Below, in pieces: positions 53,898 through 63,520 of a DNA stretch of 64,000 bases. A program made the position numbers and the translations under genes. This stretch comes from Microbacterium sp. Root180 (lineage in GTDB: Bacteria; Actinomycetota; Actinomycetes; Actinomycetales; Microbacteriaceae). The DNA lies in contig NZ_LMHS01000001.1 of the NCBI RefSeq assembly GCF_001428485.1, forward strand, positions 496,404 to 560,403. The letters are read 5' to 3'. The notes beneath the pieces were generated by a model. The model saw only the letters and a program-made list of their open reading frames with translations. It had not been told where the DNA came from and searched no databases. Each line of letters starts with the position of its first letter. Position 1 is the stretch's first letter.

Positions 53898-55007
53898 TCA
53901 GCGGCCCAGCTTGGGGGAGAAGATCTTCGCGACCAGACGCGCGATCAGGTTGAGGACCATGACGATGACGATGAGCACCAGCGCGGCGGCCCAGGCCCGG
54001 TCGTGGTACGCCTGCACCGGGATGCCTGCGTACATGTACTGCGTGTACGCGAACACGGGCAGGGTCATCATGCGGCCCTCGAACAGGTTGTAGTTCATGG
54101 ATGTCGCGACGCCCGCCGTCAGCAGCAGCGGCGCCGTCTCGCCGATCACCCGTGAGATGGAGAGCATGACGCCCGTCGTGATGCCGGCGATCGAGGTCGG
54201 GAGGACGACCTTCGAGATCGTCAGCCACTTCGGCACGCCCAGCGCGTAGGCGGCCTCGCGCAGCTCGTTCGGCACGAGGCGCAGCATCTCCTCGCTCGAG
54301 CGCACCACGACCGGGATCATCAGAACCGAGAGGGCGATGGATCCCATGATCCCCATGCGGATGCCGGGGCCGAGGAACAGCGCGAAGAGGGCGTAGGCGA
54401 ACAGGCCGGCCACGATCGAGGGGATGCCGGTCATCACGTCGACGAGGAATGTGATGCCCTGCGCCAGACGCTTGCCCGCGCCGTACTCGACGAGGTAGAT
54501 CGCCGTGAAGATGCCGATCGGGATCGAGATGACGGCGGCCGCGAGCGTGATGAGGAGCGTGCCGACGATGGCATGCAGCGCGCCGCCGCCTTCGCCGACC
54601 ACGTTGCGCATCGAGCTGCTGAAGAACTCCGCCGACAGGCCCGCGATGCCGTTGACCAGCACGGTCCAGGCGACCGAGACGAGCGGCACCATCGCGATGC
54701 CGAAGGCGACCGTGACGACGCCGGTGACGAGGCGGTCGACGCCCTTGCGGCGCCCCTCGACGACACTGGAGATCAGCGTGATGAACACAAGGTAGGCGAG
54801 CGCGGTGACGACGGCCCAGCCGGCGATGCTGAACTCGGAGCCGTCCGCCATGGCCAGCACGCCGAAGATGAGAGCCGTCAGCACGCCGCTGGCGATGAGG
54901 ATGCCCCAGGGGGACCACGTCGGAAGGTGGCCACTGGTGAGCCGCTGGTGCTCGCGCAGCACCGGCGGCGGAGTCTCCTGCGAAGGGGGAGCAGTCACGA
55001 TGGTCAT
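53898..55007 (-). CDS. pstA: Phosphate ABC transporter permease PstA
   Basis: The 369-residue membrane protein has an N-terminal hydrophilic extension, then about eight helices and the permease EAA loop (SEEMLRLVPNELREAAYALGVPKWLTISKVVLP). It starts 1 nt before the pstC stop region, so translation is coupled. Longer than Escherichia coli PstA because of an extra N-terminal helix pair. Confidence 0.95.
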   Translation of the reverse strand: MTIVTAPPSQETPPPVLREHQRLTSGHLPTWSPWGILIASGVLTALIFGVLAMADGSEFSIAGWAVVTALAYLVFITLISSVVEGRRKGVDRLVTGVVTVAFGIAMVPLVSVAWTVLVNGIAGLSAEFFSSSMRNVVGEGGGALHAIVGTLLITLAAAVISIPIGIFTAIYLVEYGAGKRLAQGITFLVDVMTGIPSIVAGLFAYALFALFLGPGIRMGIMGSIALSVLMIPVVVRSSEEMLRLVPNELREAAYALGVPKWLTISKVVLPTSIAGITTGVMLSISRVIGETAPLLLTAGVATSMNYNLFEGRMMTLPVFAYTQYMYAGIPVQAYHDRAWAAALVLIVIVMVLNLIARLVAKIFSPKLGR

Positions 55008-55008
55008 G

Positions 55009-55950
55009 TCAGTTGGCTCCCGAGAATTCCTTGCGCCGGCTGACGATCCAGCGGGCGATCGCGTTCACGGCGAAGGTGACGATGAAGAGGATGAGGCCCG
55101 TGGCGATGAGGACGTTGATGTTCGTTCCGTACGCCTCGGGGAACGTCAGCGCGATGTTCGCGGGGATCGTGCTGGGGTTCTCGGACGTGAAGAGCTGGAA
55201 GGTGATCACGCCGGTGGCGGAGAGCACCATGGCGACGGCCATGGTCTCGCCGAGTGCGCGGCCCAGGCCCAGCATCGAGGCCGAGACGATGCCGCTGCGG
55301 CCGAAGGGGAAGACGGCCATGCGGATCATCTCCCAGCGGGTGGCGCCGAGCGCGAGCGCCGCCTCTTCGTGGAGGACCGGCGTCTGCAGGAAGATCTCGC
55401 GGCAGATGGCGGTGATGATCGGGACGACCATGACGGCGAGAACGATGGCCGCGGTGAAGATCGTACGGCCGGTCGCCGAGACGGTGCCGCCGAAGAGGGG
55501 GAACCAGCCCATGTTGGCGTTGAGCCACGCATAGACGGGTTGCACCGCGGGCGCGAGCACCATGATGCCCCAGAGGCCGAAGACGACCGAGGGAACCGCC
55601 GCCAGCAGGTCGACGATGTAGCCGAGACCCTGCGCGAGGCGGCGCGGAGCGTAGTGCGAGATGAAGAGCGCCACCGCGACGGCGAGCGGCACGGCCATGA
55701 GGAGCGCGAGGAACGAGGCCCAGACGGTGCCGAACGCGAGGGGCCAGACGTAGTCCCAGAAGTTCGAGGTGAGGAGCGACGCGGTATCGCTGGTCGCGGT
55801 CAACCCCGGGATCGACTGGACGATGAGGAAGATCGCGACGGCTGCGAGCGTCACGAGGATCATGGAGCCGGCCGCGAGCGCCGTGCCCGAGAACCAGCGG
55901 TCGCCGGGCCGCTGCTTGACCGTGGCCGCCGGGGCGGTCGTCGTCGTCAT
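55009..55950 (-). CDS. pstC: Phosphate ABC transporter permease PstC
   Basis: The 313-residue membrane protein has six or more helices and the EAA loop (ALALGATRWEMIRMAVFPFGRSGI). The N-terminal tail (TTTTAPAATVKQRPGDRWFSG) is cytosolic. The gene is separated from pstS by 70 nt containing a stable hairpin. Confidence 0.95.
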   Translation of the reverse strand: MTTTTAPAATVKQRPGDRWFSGTALAAGSMILVTLAAVAIFLIVQSIPGLTATSDTASLLTSNFWDYVWPLAFGTVWASFLALLMAVPLAVAVALFISHYAPRRLAQGLGYIVDLLAAVPSVVFGLWGIMVLAPAVQPVYAWLNANMGWFPLFGGTVSATGRTIFTAAIVLAVMVVPIITAICREIFLQTPVLHEEAALALGATRWEMIRMAVFPFGRSGIVSASMLGLGRALGETMAVAMVLSATGVITFQLFTSENPSTIPANIALTFPEAYGTNINVLIATGLILFIVTFAVNAIARWIVSRRKEFSGAN

Positions 55951-55980
55951 GGTGTCCTTCTGGTTCGGGTCGTGAGGGGT

Positions 55981-56014
55981 GAGACCCGGCCCGGCGACTG
56001 CCGGACCGGGTCTC
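55981..56014. promoter_or_regulatory. Intercistronic hairpin between pstS and pstC
   Basis: GAGACCCGGCCCGGC pairs with GCCGGACCGGGTCTC, a 15-bp stem with one mismatch and a GACT loop, just after the pstS stop. Without a U-run it likely acts as an RNA-stability or partial-termination element that keeps binding-protein mRNA in excess over permease mRNA. Confidence 0.65.
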
Positions 56015-56020
56015 GGGGTA

Positions 56021-57133
56021 TTACTCGACGACGATCAGATCGATCGCCGCGTTGACCTGCTCGCGCAGCGAGTCCGAGATCGGCGCGTTTCCGGCGGCTG
56101 CGGCCGCGGCATCCTGGCCCTCGGGGCTGGCGACGTACTGGAGGTAGCCCTTGACGACCGGAGCGACCGCGGCGTCGATGTACTCCTCGCACGCGATCAT
56201 GTAGCTCACGAGCACGATCGGGTACACGCCCTCCTCGGCCGACGTGCGGTCGAGCGAGATCGCGAGGTCGCCCGGGGTGCGGCCCTCTTCGAACGGCGAG
56301 GCGTCGACGACGGCCGCGGCGGCCTCGGGGGAGTAGGTGACGAACTCGTCGCCCACCTTGACGGCGGCGGTCGAGAGGCCCTCCTCGGCGGCGCGCGAGG
56401 CGTCGGCGTAGCCGACCGTGCCGTTGCCGCCGGCGACGGCCGAGACGACGCCCGACGTGCCCTGAGCGGCCTCACCGGTGCTGAGCGGCCACACGCCGTC
56501 CGGCTCCGCCGTCCACGCCTCGGGCGCGGCCTGGAAGAGGTAATCGGTGAAGTTCTCGGTCGTGCCCGAGTCGTCGGCGCGGTGCACCGGCGTCACGGCC
56601 AGATCGGGAAGCTCGACGCCCTCGTTCAGCGCGGCGATGGCCGGGTCGTTCCAGTTGGCGATCTCACCCGAGAACAGGCCCGCGATGGTGTCGGCGTCCA
56701 GGTTGAGCGAGTCGACGCCCTCGATGTTGAAGATGACGGCGATGGGGGAGATGTAGGTGGGGAGCTCGATGATGTCCGTGCCCTCGACGCAGCCGTCGAA
56801 CGGACCGGCCTCGATCTCCTCGATCTTGAAGGCGCGGTCGGAACCAGCGAACGGGAACGCGCCCGCCTGGAACGACTCGCGGCCCGCGCCGGAACCGGCG
56901 GGGTCGTAGGTCACGTCGACCTCGGGGTTGGCGATCTGGAAGCCGGCGGTCCATGCGGCGACCGCGACCTCCTGCGACGAGGCGCCGCCACCGGCGATCG
57001 CGCCGGAGAGGTCGGAGACGGTGGGCTCGCCCGAGGAGCCGCCGGAGGGCGTCTCGTTGGACGCGCAGCCGGCGAGGGCGAGGGCCGCGACTGCGGCGAC
57101 AGCGCCCACCTGGGCGATGCGGGAGATCTTCAC
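56021..57133 (-). CDS. pstS: Phosphate-binding lipoprotein PstS
   Basis: The 370-residue protein has a lipoprotein signal (AVAALALAGC), then the periplasmic-binding fold: GAIAGGGASSQEVAVAAW, YDPAGSGAGRESF (phosphate-binding Ser/Gly/Arg loop), DDSGTTENFTDYL and AQGTSGVVSAV. The GTG start follows AAGGA. It captures extracellular phosphate for PstCA. The PHO box upstream predicts induction under phosphate limitation. Confidence 0.96.
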   Translation of the reverse strand: MKISRIAQVGAVAAVAALALAGCASNETPSGGSSGEPTVSDLSGAIAGGGASSQEVAVAAWTAGFQIANPEVDVTYDPAGSGAGRESFQAGAFPFAGSDRAFKIEEIEAGPFDGCVEGTDIIELPTYISPIAVIFNIEGVDSLNLDADTIAGLFSGEIANWNDPAIAALNEGVELPDLAVTPVHRADDSGTTENFTDYLFQAAPEAWTAEPDGVWPLSTGEAAQGTSGVVSAVAGGNGTVGYADASRAAEEGLSTAAVKVGDEFVTYSPEAAAAVVDASPFEEGRTPGDLAISLDRTSAEEGVYPIVLVSYMIACEEYIDAAVAPVVKGYLQYVASPEGQDAAAAAAGNAPISDSLREQVNAAIDLIVVE

Positions 57134-57250
57134 TGTGTGAATCCTTCACGTGTCAGGGAATGAGGCCCGGGGTCGGGCTTCGGGTAGTGAACCCGGTGCA
57201 GGGCTCGCACTGAAACGTAGGCTCGGACTCTTAAGAGACTGCGCTGGGAT

Positions 57251-57268
57251 GGTGAACGGGAGGTGAAC
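57251..57268 (-). promoter_or_regulatory. PHO box upstream of pstS
   Basis: On the minus strand GTTCACCTCCC-GTTCACC forms two direct units with an 11-bp period, identical to the PhoP-binding consensus of Streptomyces (GTTCACC). It lies about 120 nt before pstS, upstream of a possible -10 (TACGTT near 57219). A further GTTCACC on the plus strand is at 57304. Confidence 0.88.
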
Positions 57269-57333
57269 GGAGCACCGACATCCATGCACGGGGATGCACG
57301 CTCGTTCACCTTCGCGGGGTGTTCGGCTCGCGC

Positions 57334-58272
57334 TCAGACCTTGGGTATGTGGGTCTCGATCGCGACGATGCCGGATCCGGGGTTCTCGACGGACAGGTGC
57401 GCCACCGAGAACGCGCCCGGCTCGAGCGCCGATGCGCTGCCGAGGTACGACCCGCGCAGCGTCCCCGTGGCGAGCGCGAGCTCGGACAGGATGTCGGGCA
57501 GCACCGGCCCGTGGCTGCACAGCACGGCCGCCTTGCGGCCGCGCACGCGCTGACCGATGATCGTGCGCGCGTCGGACTCGCCTTCCTCCCAGGCGTCCTG
57601 GCTGATGAGGGAGGACTTCTCGACCTTGCGCCCCAGCGCGGCGGCGAGAGGCGTGACCGTCTTCATGCACCGTACAGCGGGGCTCGAGACGATCTTGCGC
57701 GCGCCGAAGGCGAGCAGCGGACCGACGATCGAGTTCGCCTGCTTCTTGCCACGGGGGGCGAGCGGGCGCGCGGCATCCTCCCCGTCCCACTCCTCGCGCC
57801 CGAGCGCCTTGGCGTGGCGCAGCACGATGATGGGGAAGGTGCGCAGGACTCCCTCGTCGACGAGCTGCAGGAAGTGCTCGAGGATCTCGAGGTCGACCGG
57901 ATAGCTGAGGCGCGAGCGAGCCTTCTTCGCCGTCACCCACTCGATCGCGGCGATCTCCTTGTTCGGCACGAACGCGGACGCGCGGATCGCGGCCTCCGTC
58001 GCCTCCGCCGACCAGTAGTGCACGATCTTGGTGCGCTTGCTGGGCAGCCGGTAGCGGGAGACGCCGACGGGCATGCCGAGGGCGACACGGATGCCGGTCT
58101 CCTCGAAGATCTCGCGCACCGCCGTCTCGGCGAGCATCTCGCCGGGATCGACCTTTCCTTTGGGAAGCGTCACATCGCGATAGCGGGTGCGGTGGATGAG
58201 CAGCACGCGCAGTTTTCCGTCCACCATGCGCCAGACGACTCCGCCCGCGGCATAGACCGCGGTCTCCGTCAT
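57334..58272 (-). CDS. Nudix hydrolase-histidine phosphatase fusion (MutT1-like)
   Basis: The 312-residue two-domain protein has an N-terminal Nudix domain with [23 protein letters not shown] (complete Nudix box GX5EX7REUXEEXGU) and a C-terminal histidine phosphatase domain with the LRHAKA nucleophile motif and CSHGPV. Mycobacterial MutT1 (Rv2985) of this layout degrades 8-oxo-(d)GTP and diadenosine polyphosphates. It overlaps the upstream ppk by 4 nt (ATGA), linking it to polyphosphate metabolism. Confidence 0.92.
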   Translation of the reverse strand: MTETAVYAAGGVVWRMVDGKLRVLLIHRTRYRDVTLPKGKVDPGEMLAETAVREIFEETGIRVALGMPVGVSRYRLPSKRTKIVHYWSAEATEAAIRASAFVPNKEIAAIEWVTAKKARSRLSYPVDLEILEHFLQLVDEGVLRTFPIIVLRHAKALGREEWDGEDAARPLAPRGKKQANSIVGPLLAFGARKIVSSPAVRCMKTVTPLAAALGRKVEKSSLISQDAWEEGESDARTIIGQRVRGRKAAVLCSHGPVLPDILSELALATGTLRGSYLGSASALEPGAFSVAHLSVENPGSGIVAIETHIPKV

Positions 58273-60431
58273 CGCACCGCGCGTGCCCGCCGACGGCGCT
58301 GCACGTTGGTCATGGTGCGGTCCTGCACATCGACGAGGAGATGGCCGTCGTCGCCGACGTTGTGGCGGATCCACTCGCCGTCGGGGCCGAGGTGCCACGA
58401 GCTCGACGAGTCGCTCATCGCCAGGTCGAAGAAGTCGTGGAGCTCCTTGAGGTGACCGGGTGCGACGACCCGCACGAGCGCCTCGACGCGGCGATCGAGA
58501 TTGCGGTGCATCATGTCGGCGCTGCCGATGTAGACCTGCCGGTCGCCGTCGTTGTGGAACGAGAAGATGCGCGAGTGCTCGAGGTAGCGGCCCAGGATGC
58601 TCCGCACTCGGATGTTCTCGCTCATGCCGGGAACGCCCGGCTTGAGCGAGCAGATGCCGCGCACCCACACGTCGACCTTCACGCCGGCCTGGCTCGCGCG
58701 GTAGAGGGCGTCGATGATCTGCTCGTCGACCATCGAGTTGACCTTGATGCGCACGCTGGCCGTGCGTCCGGCGAGGGCGTTGCGACGCTCCTTGTCGATC
58801 AGGCGCAGCAGGCCCTTGCGCAGGTGGAGCGGAGCGACGAGCAGGCGCTTGAACTTCTTCTCGATGGCGTAGCCGCTGAGCTCGTTGAACAGGCGCGTGA
58901 GGTCCCGTCCGACCTGGTCGTCTGCGGTGAACAGGCCGAAGTCCTCGTAGATGCGGCTGGTCTTGGGGTTGTAGTTGCCGGTGCCGATGTGGCTGTAGCT
59001 GCGCAGCACGCCGCCCTCCTCGCGGATGACGAGCGCGAGCTTGCAGTGCGTCTTCAGGCCGACCAGGCCGTAAACGACGTGCACGCCGGCCTTCTCGAGC
59101 TTGCGTGCCCACAGGATGTTGTTCGCCTCGTCGAAGCGCGCCTTGATCTCGACGAGCGCGAGCACCTGCTTGCCGGCCTCGGCGGCGTCGATCAGCGCCT
59201 CGACGATCGGGCTGTCACCCGAGGTGCGGTACAGCGTCTGCTTGATCGCGAGCACGTGCGGGTCTTTGGCCGCCTGGTCGAGGAACGCCTGCACGCTCGT
59301 CGCGAATGACTCGTACGGGTGGTGCACGAGCACGTCGCCCTTGCGGATCGATGCGAAGACGTCGGGCCGCTCGTTGTTGTCGCCGGGCTGGAACGCCATC
59401 GCGGTGGTGGGCACGTGCGGCTTGAACTTGAGATCGGGCCGGTCGATGCGCAGGTCGAACAGTCCGCGCAGGTCGAGCGGGCCGGGGAGGCGGTAGACCT
59501 CCTGCGCCGTGATGTCGAGCTCGCGGATGAGCAGGTCCAGCGTCAGGTCGTCCATGTCGTCGGTGATCTCGAGCCGGATCGGCGGGCCGAAGCGGCGCCG
59601 CAGGAGTTCGGCCTCGAGCGCCTGGATGAGGTTCTCGGACTCGTCCTCCTCGATCGCGACGTCCTCGTTGCGGGTCAGGCGGAACGCGTGGTGGTCGAGC
59701 ACCTCCATGCCGGGGAAGAGGTCGTCGAGGTGGTTCGAGATGAGGTCTTCGAGCGGCAGGTAGCGCAGCACGCCCTCGGCCGAGGGCACCTCGACGAACC
59801 GGGGGAGCATCGGCGGCACCTTGAGCCGCGCGAACTCCTGGCGTCCGGTGCGGGCGTTGCGGATGCGGATCGCGAGGTTGAGCGAGAGTCCGGAGATGTA
59901 GGGGAAGGGGTGGGCGGGGTCGACCGCGAGCGGCATCAGCACCGGGAAGACCTGCGCCTGGAAGTACTCGTACAGCGCGGCGCGATCGTCCTCGTCGAGG
60001 GCGTCGTACCTCAGCACGTCGACACCGGCTCCGGCGAGCTCGGGCTTGATGAGCCGCATCCACGCGTCGGCGTGGCGCAGCTGCAGCCGGTGCGCTTCGG
60101 CGGAGATGTCGGCGAGCACTTCGGCGGGAGCCCGCCCGACGTTGGTGGGGATGGCGAGGCCGGTCACGATGCGGCGCTTGAGGCCGGCGACGCGGACCAT
60201 GAAGAACTCGTCGAGGTTGCTCGCGAAGATCGCGAGGAAGTTCGCGCGCTCGAGGAGCGGCAGGTTCGGGTCCTCGGCCAGCTCGAGCACCCGCTGGTTG
60301 AACGCCAGCCAGCTCAGTTCGCGGTCGAGATAGCGGTGCTCGGGAAGCTGCGCATCCGGCTCTTCGTCCATGTCGAAGTCGTCGTCGTCCGCGTCGCCGA
60401 GCCCCGCGTCGAGCACCTCGTGATCGATCAT
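58269..60431 (-). CDS. ppk: Polyphosphate kinase 1
   Basis: Reversibly polymerises the ATP gamma-phosphate into polyphosphate. The 720-residue protein has an N-terminal domain [45 protein letters not shown], head domain, [17 protein letters not shown], and the phospho-histidine region in [15 protein letters not shown] followed by [19 protein letters not shown]. Normal Ppk1 length. It sits in a phosphate cluster with the Nudix gene and pstSCAB; a weaker PHO-like repeat lies upstream (see findings). Confidence 0.96.
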   Translation of the reverse strand: MIDHEVLDAGLGDADDDDFDMDEEPDAQLPEHRYLDRELSWLAFNQRVLELAEDPNLPLLERANFLAIFASNLDEFFMVRVAGLKRRIVTGLAIPTNVGRAPAEVLADISAEAHRLQLRHADAWMRLIKPELAGAGVDVLRYDALDEDDRAALYEYFQAQVFPVLMPLAVDPAHPFPYISGLSLNLAIRIRNARTGRQEFARLKVPPMLPRFVEVPSAEGVLRYLPLEDLISNHLDDLFPGMEVLDHHAFRLTRNEDVAIEEDESENLIQALEAELLRRRFGPPIRLEITDDMDDLTLDLLIRELDITAQEVYRLPGPLDLRGLFDLRIDRPDLKFKPHVPTTAMAFQPGDNNERPDVFASIRKGDVLVHHPYESFATSVQAFLDQAAKDPHVLAIKQTLYRTSGDSPIVEALIDAAEAGKQVLALVEIKARFDEANNILWARKLEKAGVHVVYGLVGLKTHCKLALVIREEGGVLRSYSHIGTGNYNPKTSRIYEDFGLFTADDQVGRDLTRLFNELSGYAIEKKFKRLLVAPLHLRKGLLRLIDKERRNALAGRTASVRIKVNSMVDEQIIDALYRASQAGVKVDVWVRGICSLKPGVPGMSENIRVRSILGRYLEHSRIFSFHNDGDRQVYIGSADMMHRNLDRRVEALVRVVAPGHLKELHDFFDLAMSDSSSSWHLGPDGEWIRHNVGDDGHLLVDVQDRTMTNVQRRRRARAVR

Positions 60432-60516
60432 CCCCTCATCATTGCAGGGACAGATGACGAGAGTGTGAACCGTTCGACTCGCTCCGCTCGCTCAGGGCGG
60501 TGCAGGTGCTCGCCCG

Positions 60517-61215
60517 TCAGGCGCCCGTGCGCTCGCGCGGTGCGGGGATCTGGTCGTCCTCGTAGACGTTGAAGCGATAGCCGACGTTGCGGACGGTGCC
60601 GATCAGCTGCTCCAGGTCGCCGAGCTTCGCGCGCAGTCGCCGCACGTGCACATCGACGGTGCGCGTGCCCCCGAAGTAGTCGTAGCCCCACACCTCGCTC
60701 AGCAGCTGCTCGCGGGTGAACACGCGCGACGGGTGCGTCGCGAAGAAGTGGAGGAGCTGGAACTCCTTGTAGGTGAGGTCGAGCGGCTTGCCGTGCACCT
60801 TCGCCGAGTACGACGACTCGTCGATCGTGATGCCCGACGTCTGGATCCGGGTCGACACCTGCTCCTTGCTCATCCGGCCGATCGCGAGCCGGACGCGCGC
60901 GTCGACCTCGGCGGGTCCGGCCGTCATCAGGATCACGTCGTCGATGCCCCAGTCCGTGGACACCGCGGTCAGGCCGCCCTCGGTGACGACGAGCAGCAGG
61001 GGGGCGTCGAGGCCCGTGGTGTTGAGGATCTTGCACAGCGACTTGGCGCCGACGAGGTCGATCCGCGCGTCCACGAAGATCACGTCGGCGCTGGGGGCGT
61101 TCACCAGCTGCGCGGGCTCCGCGGGGATCTGGCGGACGCGGTGGCTCAGCAGCTCGAGCGAGGGCAGGACGGGACCGGCTCCGTGTGCGGAGCTCAGAAC
61201 CAGGAGCTGTGCCAA
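60517..61215 (-). CDS. glnR: GlnR-type OmpR-family orphan response regulator
   Basis: The 232-residue protein has an atypical receiver ([73 protein letters not shown]) and a C-terminal winged helix ([55 protein letters not shown]). This matches mycobacterial GlnR (Rv0818), the global nitrogen regulator; no kinase gene is adjacent. TTG start at 61215 after GGGAAGG; the longer frame upstream is shadow. TACACT near 61262 is a possible -10. Confidence 0.88.
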   Translation of the reverse strand: MAQLLVLSSAHGAGPVLPSLELLSHRVRQIPAEPAQLVNAPSADVIFVDARIDLVGAKSLCKILNTTGLDAPLLLVVTEGGLTAVSTDWGIDDVILMTAGPAEVDARVRLAIGRMSKEQVSTRIQTSGITIDESSYSAKVHGKPLDLTYKEFQLLHFFATHPSRVFTREQLLSEVWGYDYFGGTRTVDVHVRRLRAKLGDLEQLIGTVRNVGYRFNVYEDDQIPAPRERTGA

Positions 61216-61353
61216 AGCGTTGCCTTCCCGGCGTGCGCGGACACGCCGTCGCCCCCAGTGTAGGGCGTGGTCGAGGGGCCGATCCGCGCCCGGATGACCC
61301 GGGACATCCGTCTCAGTGATGCATCTCGCGGCGCGGTGGGCGAGAATGGGCGC

Positions 61354-61644
61354 GTGGCCGTGCCTGAACTCGCTCCCCGTCGCACCCTCGGCGGCGTCAT
61401 CGCCGTGTGGGTCGTGGCTGCTGTGATCGGCGTGCTCGTGGGCCTGCTGGCGGGGGATGAGTGGCGCGCGCAGTGGCTGGCTGTCGGATTGGGCGGATGC
61501 CTCATCCTCGCGTTCGCCATCCAGCTGTGGGGCGGTCGCTCGCAGGGCTTCACCGAACGGGTCGCCGCGAGCGCTCTCGGCGCTCTCCTGGTCATGGGTG
61601 TCATCAGTCTCGGCTTCGGCCTGGCCTCCATCGTCCCGGGCTGA
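61354..61644 (+). CDS. Small three-helix membrane protein
   Basis: 96 residues with three hydrophobic helices ([64 protein letters not shown]). A frame open to 61267 is rejected as antisense to the glnR promoter; GTG at 61354 begins the natural N-terminus. Unknown family, divergent from glnR. Confidence 0.7.
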   Translation: MAVPELAPRRTLGGVIAVWVVAAVIGVLVGLLAGDEWRAQWLAVGLGGCLILAFAIQLWGGRSQGFTERVAASALGALLVMGVISLGFGLASIVPG

Positions 61645-61667
61645 ATCCGGCTGGCTAGACTGGACCC

Positions 61668-61781
61668 ATGGATCTCTTCGCGCTCGAGATGTTCTTCGTG
61701 GGTCTCCTCGGACTGGCGACGCTTGCGATCGCCTTCGTCTCGGTCGTCGTCCTGAAGAACCTGTACCGCGGCCAGCGCTGA
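61668..61781 (+). CDS. 37-residue single-helix membrane microprotein
   Basis: [20 protein letters not shown] followed by [17 protein letters not shown]: one transmembrane helix and a basic cytosolic end. TAGACT (61656-61661) lies 12 nt before the ATG, giving a leaderless promoter, which supports real expression. Function unknown. Confidence 0.65.
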   Translation: MDLFALEMFFVGLLGLATLAIAFVSVVVLKNLYRGQR

Positions 61782-61792
61782 TCGTCCGCGCC

Positions 61793-62389
61793 GTGTTCGA
61801 CCTGCCGACCGACCTCCCGGCCGATCTCGCCCCGCTCTCGTGGCTCGTCGGCGTGTGGGAGGGCACTGGGGTCATCGACTACGCCGACCACGCCTACGCG
61901 GGCGAGTTCACGCACCGCGTGAGCTTCAGCCATGACGGCGGCGACTACCTGAACTACTCCGCGAGCGCCTGGATCCACGGCGAAGGCGACGCCCGCACGC
62001 CCCTCGTCGCAGAGATGGGGTACTGGCGACTCTCGCGGCCCGCGACCGACGCCGATGCTGGGCCGGGCCTGCTGCCGCCCCTCGCCACCGCGCCGCCACG
62101 CACCGCCGACGACGTGGAGCTGCTGCGCAATGCGGAAGGCGGCTTCGACATCGAGGTCGTCCTCGTCCACGCCGACGGCGTGAGCGAGCTCTACCTCGGA
62201 CAGATCCGCGGCCCGCGCATCGACATCGCCACCGACGCAGTCGTGCGTCCTGCGGCCGCCAAGACCTACTCGGCCGCGACCCGGATGTACGGGCTCGTCG
62301 ACGGACACCTGCTGTGGGCGTGGGACATGGCCGCGCTCGACGAGGAGCTCGGCGCACACGCGTCGGCTCGCCTCGCGAGGGCGGAATGA
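61793..62389 (+). CDS. Nitrobindin/FABP-like heme-binding protein
   Basis: The 198-residue beta-barrel protein belongs to the THAP4/nitrobindin-like family. [10 protein letters not shown] near residue 17 is the family GxWxGxG motif, and the proximal heme histidine region would be near the C-terminus ([23 protein letters not shown]), though the exact His is not certain. Such proteins bind ferric heme and react with NO or peroxynitrite. GTG at 61793 is the most likely start; it overlaps the next gene by ATGA. Confidence 0.85.
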   Translation: MFDLPTDLPADLAPLSWLVGVWEGTGVIDYADHAYAGEFTHRVSFSHDGGDYLNYSASAWIHGEGDARTPLVAEMGYWRLSRPATDADAGPGLLPPLATAPPRTADDVELLRNAEGGFDIEVVLVHADGVSELYLGQIRGPRIDIATDAVVRPAAAKTYSAATRMYGLVDGHLLWAWDMAALDEELGAHASARLARAE

Positions 62390-63495
62390 TGGACTCGCCG
62401 TTCGCCGGGCTTCCGGCCGCCGTGGTCGACGAGACCGGACTGCAGCACCTCGGCAGCCCGCTCGCCGAGCAGCGATCCCTCGCCGCCGGCCGCGCCGTAG
62501 TGCCGCTCGGTGACCGCACGGTCCTCGCCGTTCCCGGGGAGGACCGCCTCTCGTGGCTCGACTCGCTCACGTCGCAGGCGCTCGCCGCGCTCCCGCCGGG
62601 AGTGAGCACCGAGCTGCTCGTGCTCGACCCGCAAGGTCACGTCGAGCATGCGGCATCCGTCATCGACGACGGCCAGACGACGTGGCTGATCGTCGATCGC
62701 GCGGATGCCGAGGGGCTCCTGTCGTGGCTGCGCAAGATGCGGTTCCGCCTGCGGGTCGACCCCCGCGACGCCGGCGACGAGTTCGCCGTCATCGGCGGCA
62801 CGGCGGCGGGCCTCGCCGCCGTCGATCCCGCCGTGCCCGCGGGCCTTCCTCTCGTGTGGATCGATCCGTGGCCCGACGTCGCGCCCGGCGGTCACGGGTA
62901 CGCCGCCGTCGATCCGCATCCGGGCACGGAGCGCGACTGGGCCGAGGCGATCGTCACGCGCGAGGAGGAGCAGCGGATCGCGGATGCCGCCTCCCGCGGC
63001 GACCTCGCTCTCGCGGGCCTCGTCGCCGCCGACGCCCTGCGCATCGCCGCCTGGCGACCGCGGTGGTCGGCCGACGTCGACGAGCGTGCGCTCCCGCACG
63101 AGCTGGATTGGCTGCGCACGGCCGTGCACCTCAGCAAGGGGTGCTACCGCGGCCAGGAGACGGTGGCCAAGGTGCACAATCTCGGCCACCCGCCCCGGCG
63201 GCTCGTGGCGCTCCAGCTCGACGGCAGCTCGAGTGTTCTTCCCGCTCACGGGGCGACGGTGCGCGTCGGCGACGACGCGGTGGGTGCGGTGACGTCCGCC
63301 GCGCTGCACTTCGAGGAAGGTCCGATCGCGCTCGCGATCGTGCGGCGCTCGACTCCGATCGATGCGACCCTGCTCGTCGACACCGACGACGGACCGATCG
63401 CCGCGACGCAGGAGGTCGTGGTCCCGCCCGACGCGGGCGCGACAGCGAACATCCCCCGGATCACACGGCTTTCGCGACGCGCCTCCGCGCAGTGA
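62386..63495 (+). CDS. ygfZ: YgfZ/GcvT-like folate-binding protein
   Basis: The 369-residue protein has the tetrahydrofolate-binding GcvT fold and the YgfZ signature KGCYRGQETVAKVHNLGHPPRRL, whose cysteine is essential in Escherichia coli YgfZ for Fe-S cluster assembly or repair. N-terminal residues before GDRTVLAVPGEDRLSWLDSLTSQ are variable. Coupled by ATGA to the nitrobindin-like gene, suggesting a shared heme/Fe-S or nitrosative-stress role. Confidence 0.92.
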   Translation: MMDSPFAGLPAAVVDETGLQHLGSPLAEQRSLAAGRAVVPLGDRTVLAVPGEDRLSWLDSLTSQALAALPPGVSTELLVLDPQGHVEHAASVIDDGQTTWLIVDRADAEGLLSWLRKMRFRLRVDPRDAGDEFAVIGGTAAGLAAVDPAVPAGLPLVWIDPWPDVAPGGHGYAAVDPHPGTERDWAEAIVTREEEQRIADAASRGDLALAGLVAADALRIAAWRPRWSADVDERALPHELDWLRTAVHLSKGCYRGQETVAKVHNLGHPPRRLVALQLDGSSSVLPAHGATVRVGDDAVGAVTSAALHFEEGPIALAIVRRSTPIDATLLVDTDDGPIAATQEVVVPPDAGATANIPRITRLSRRASAQ

Positions 63496-63520
63496 CGACG
63501 GGCCGGGGGAGCGAAGGCTG

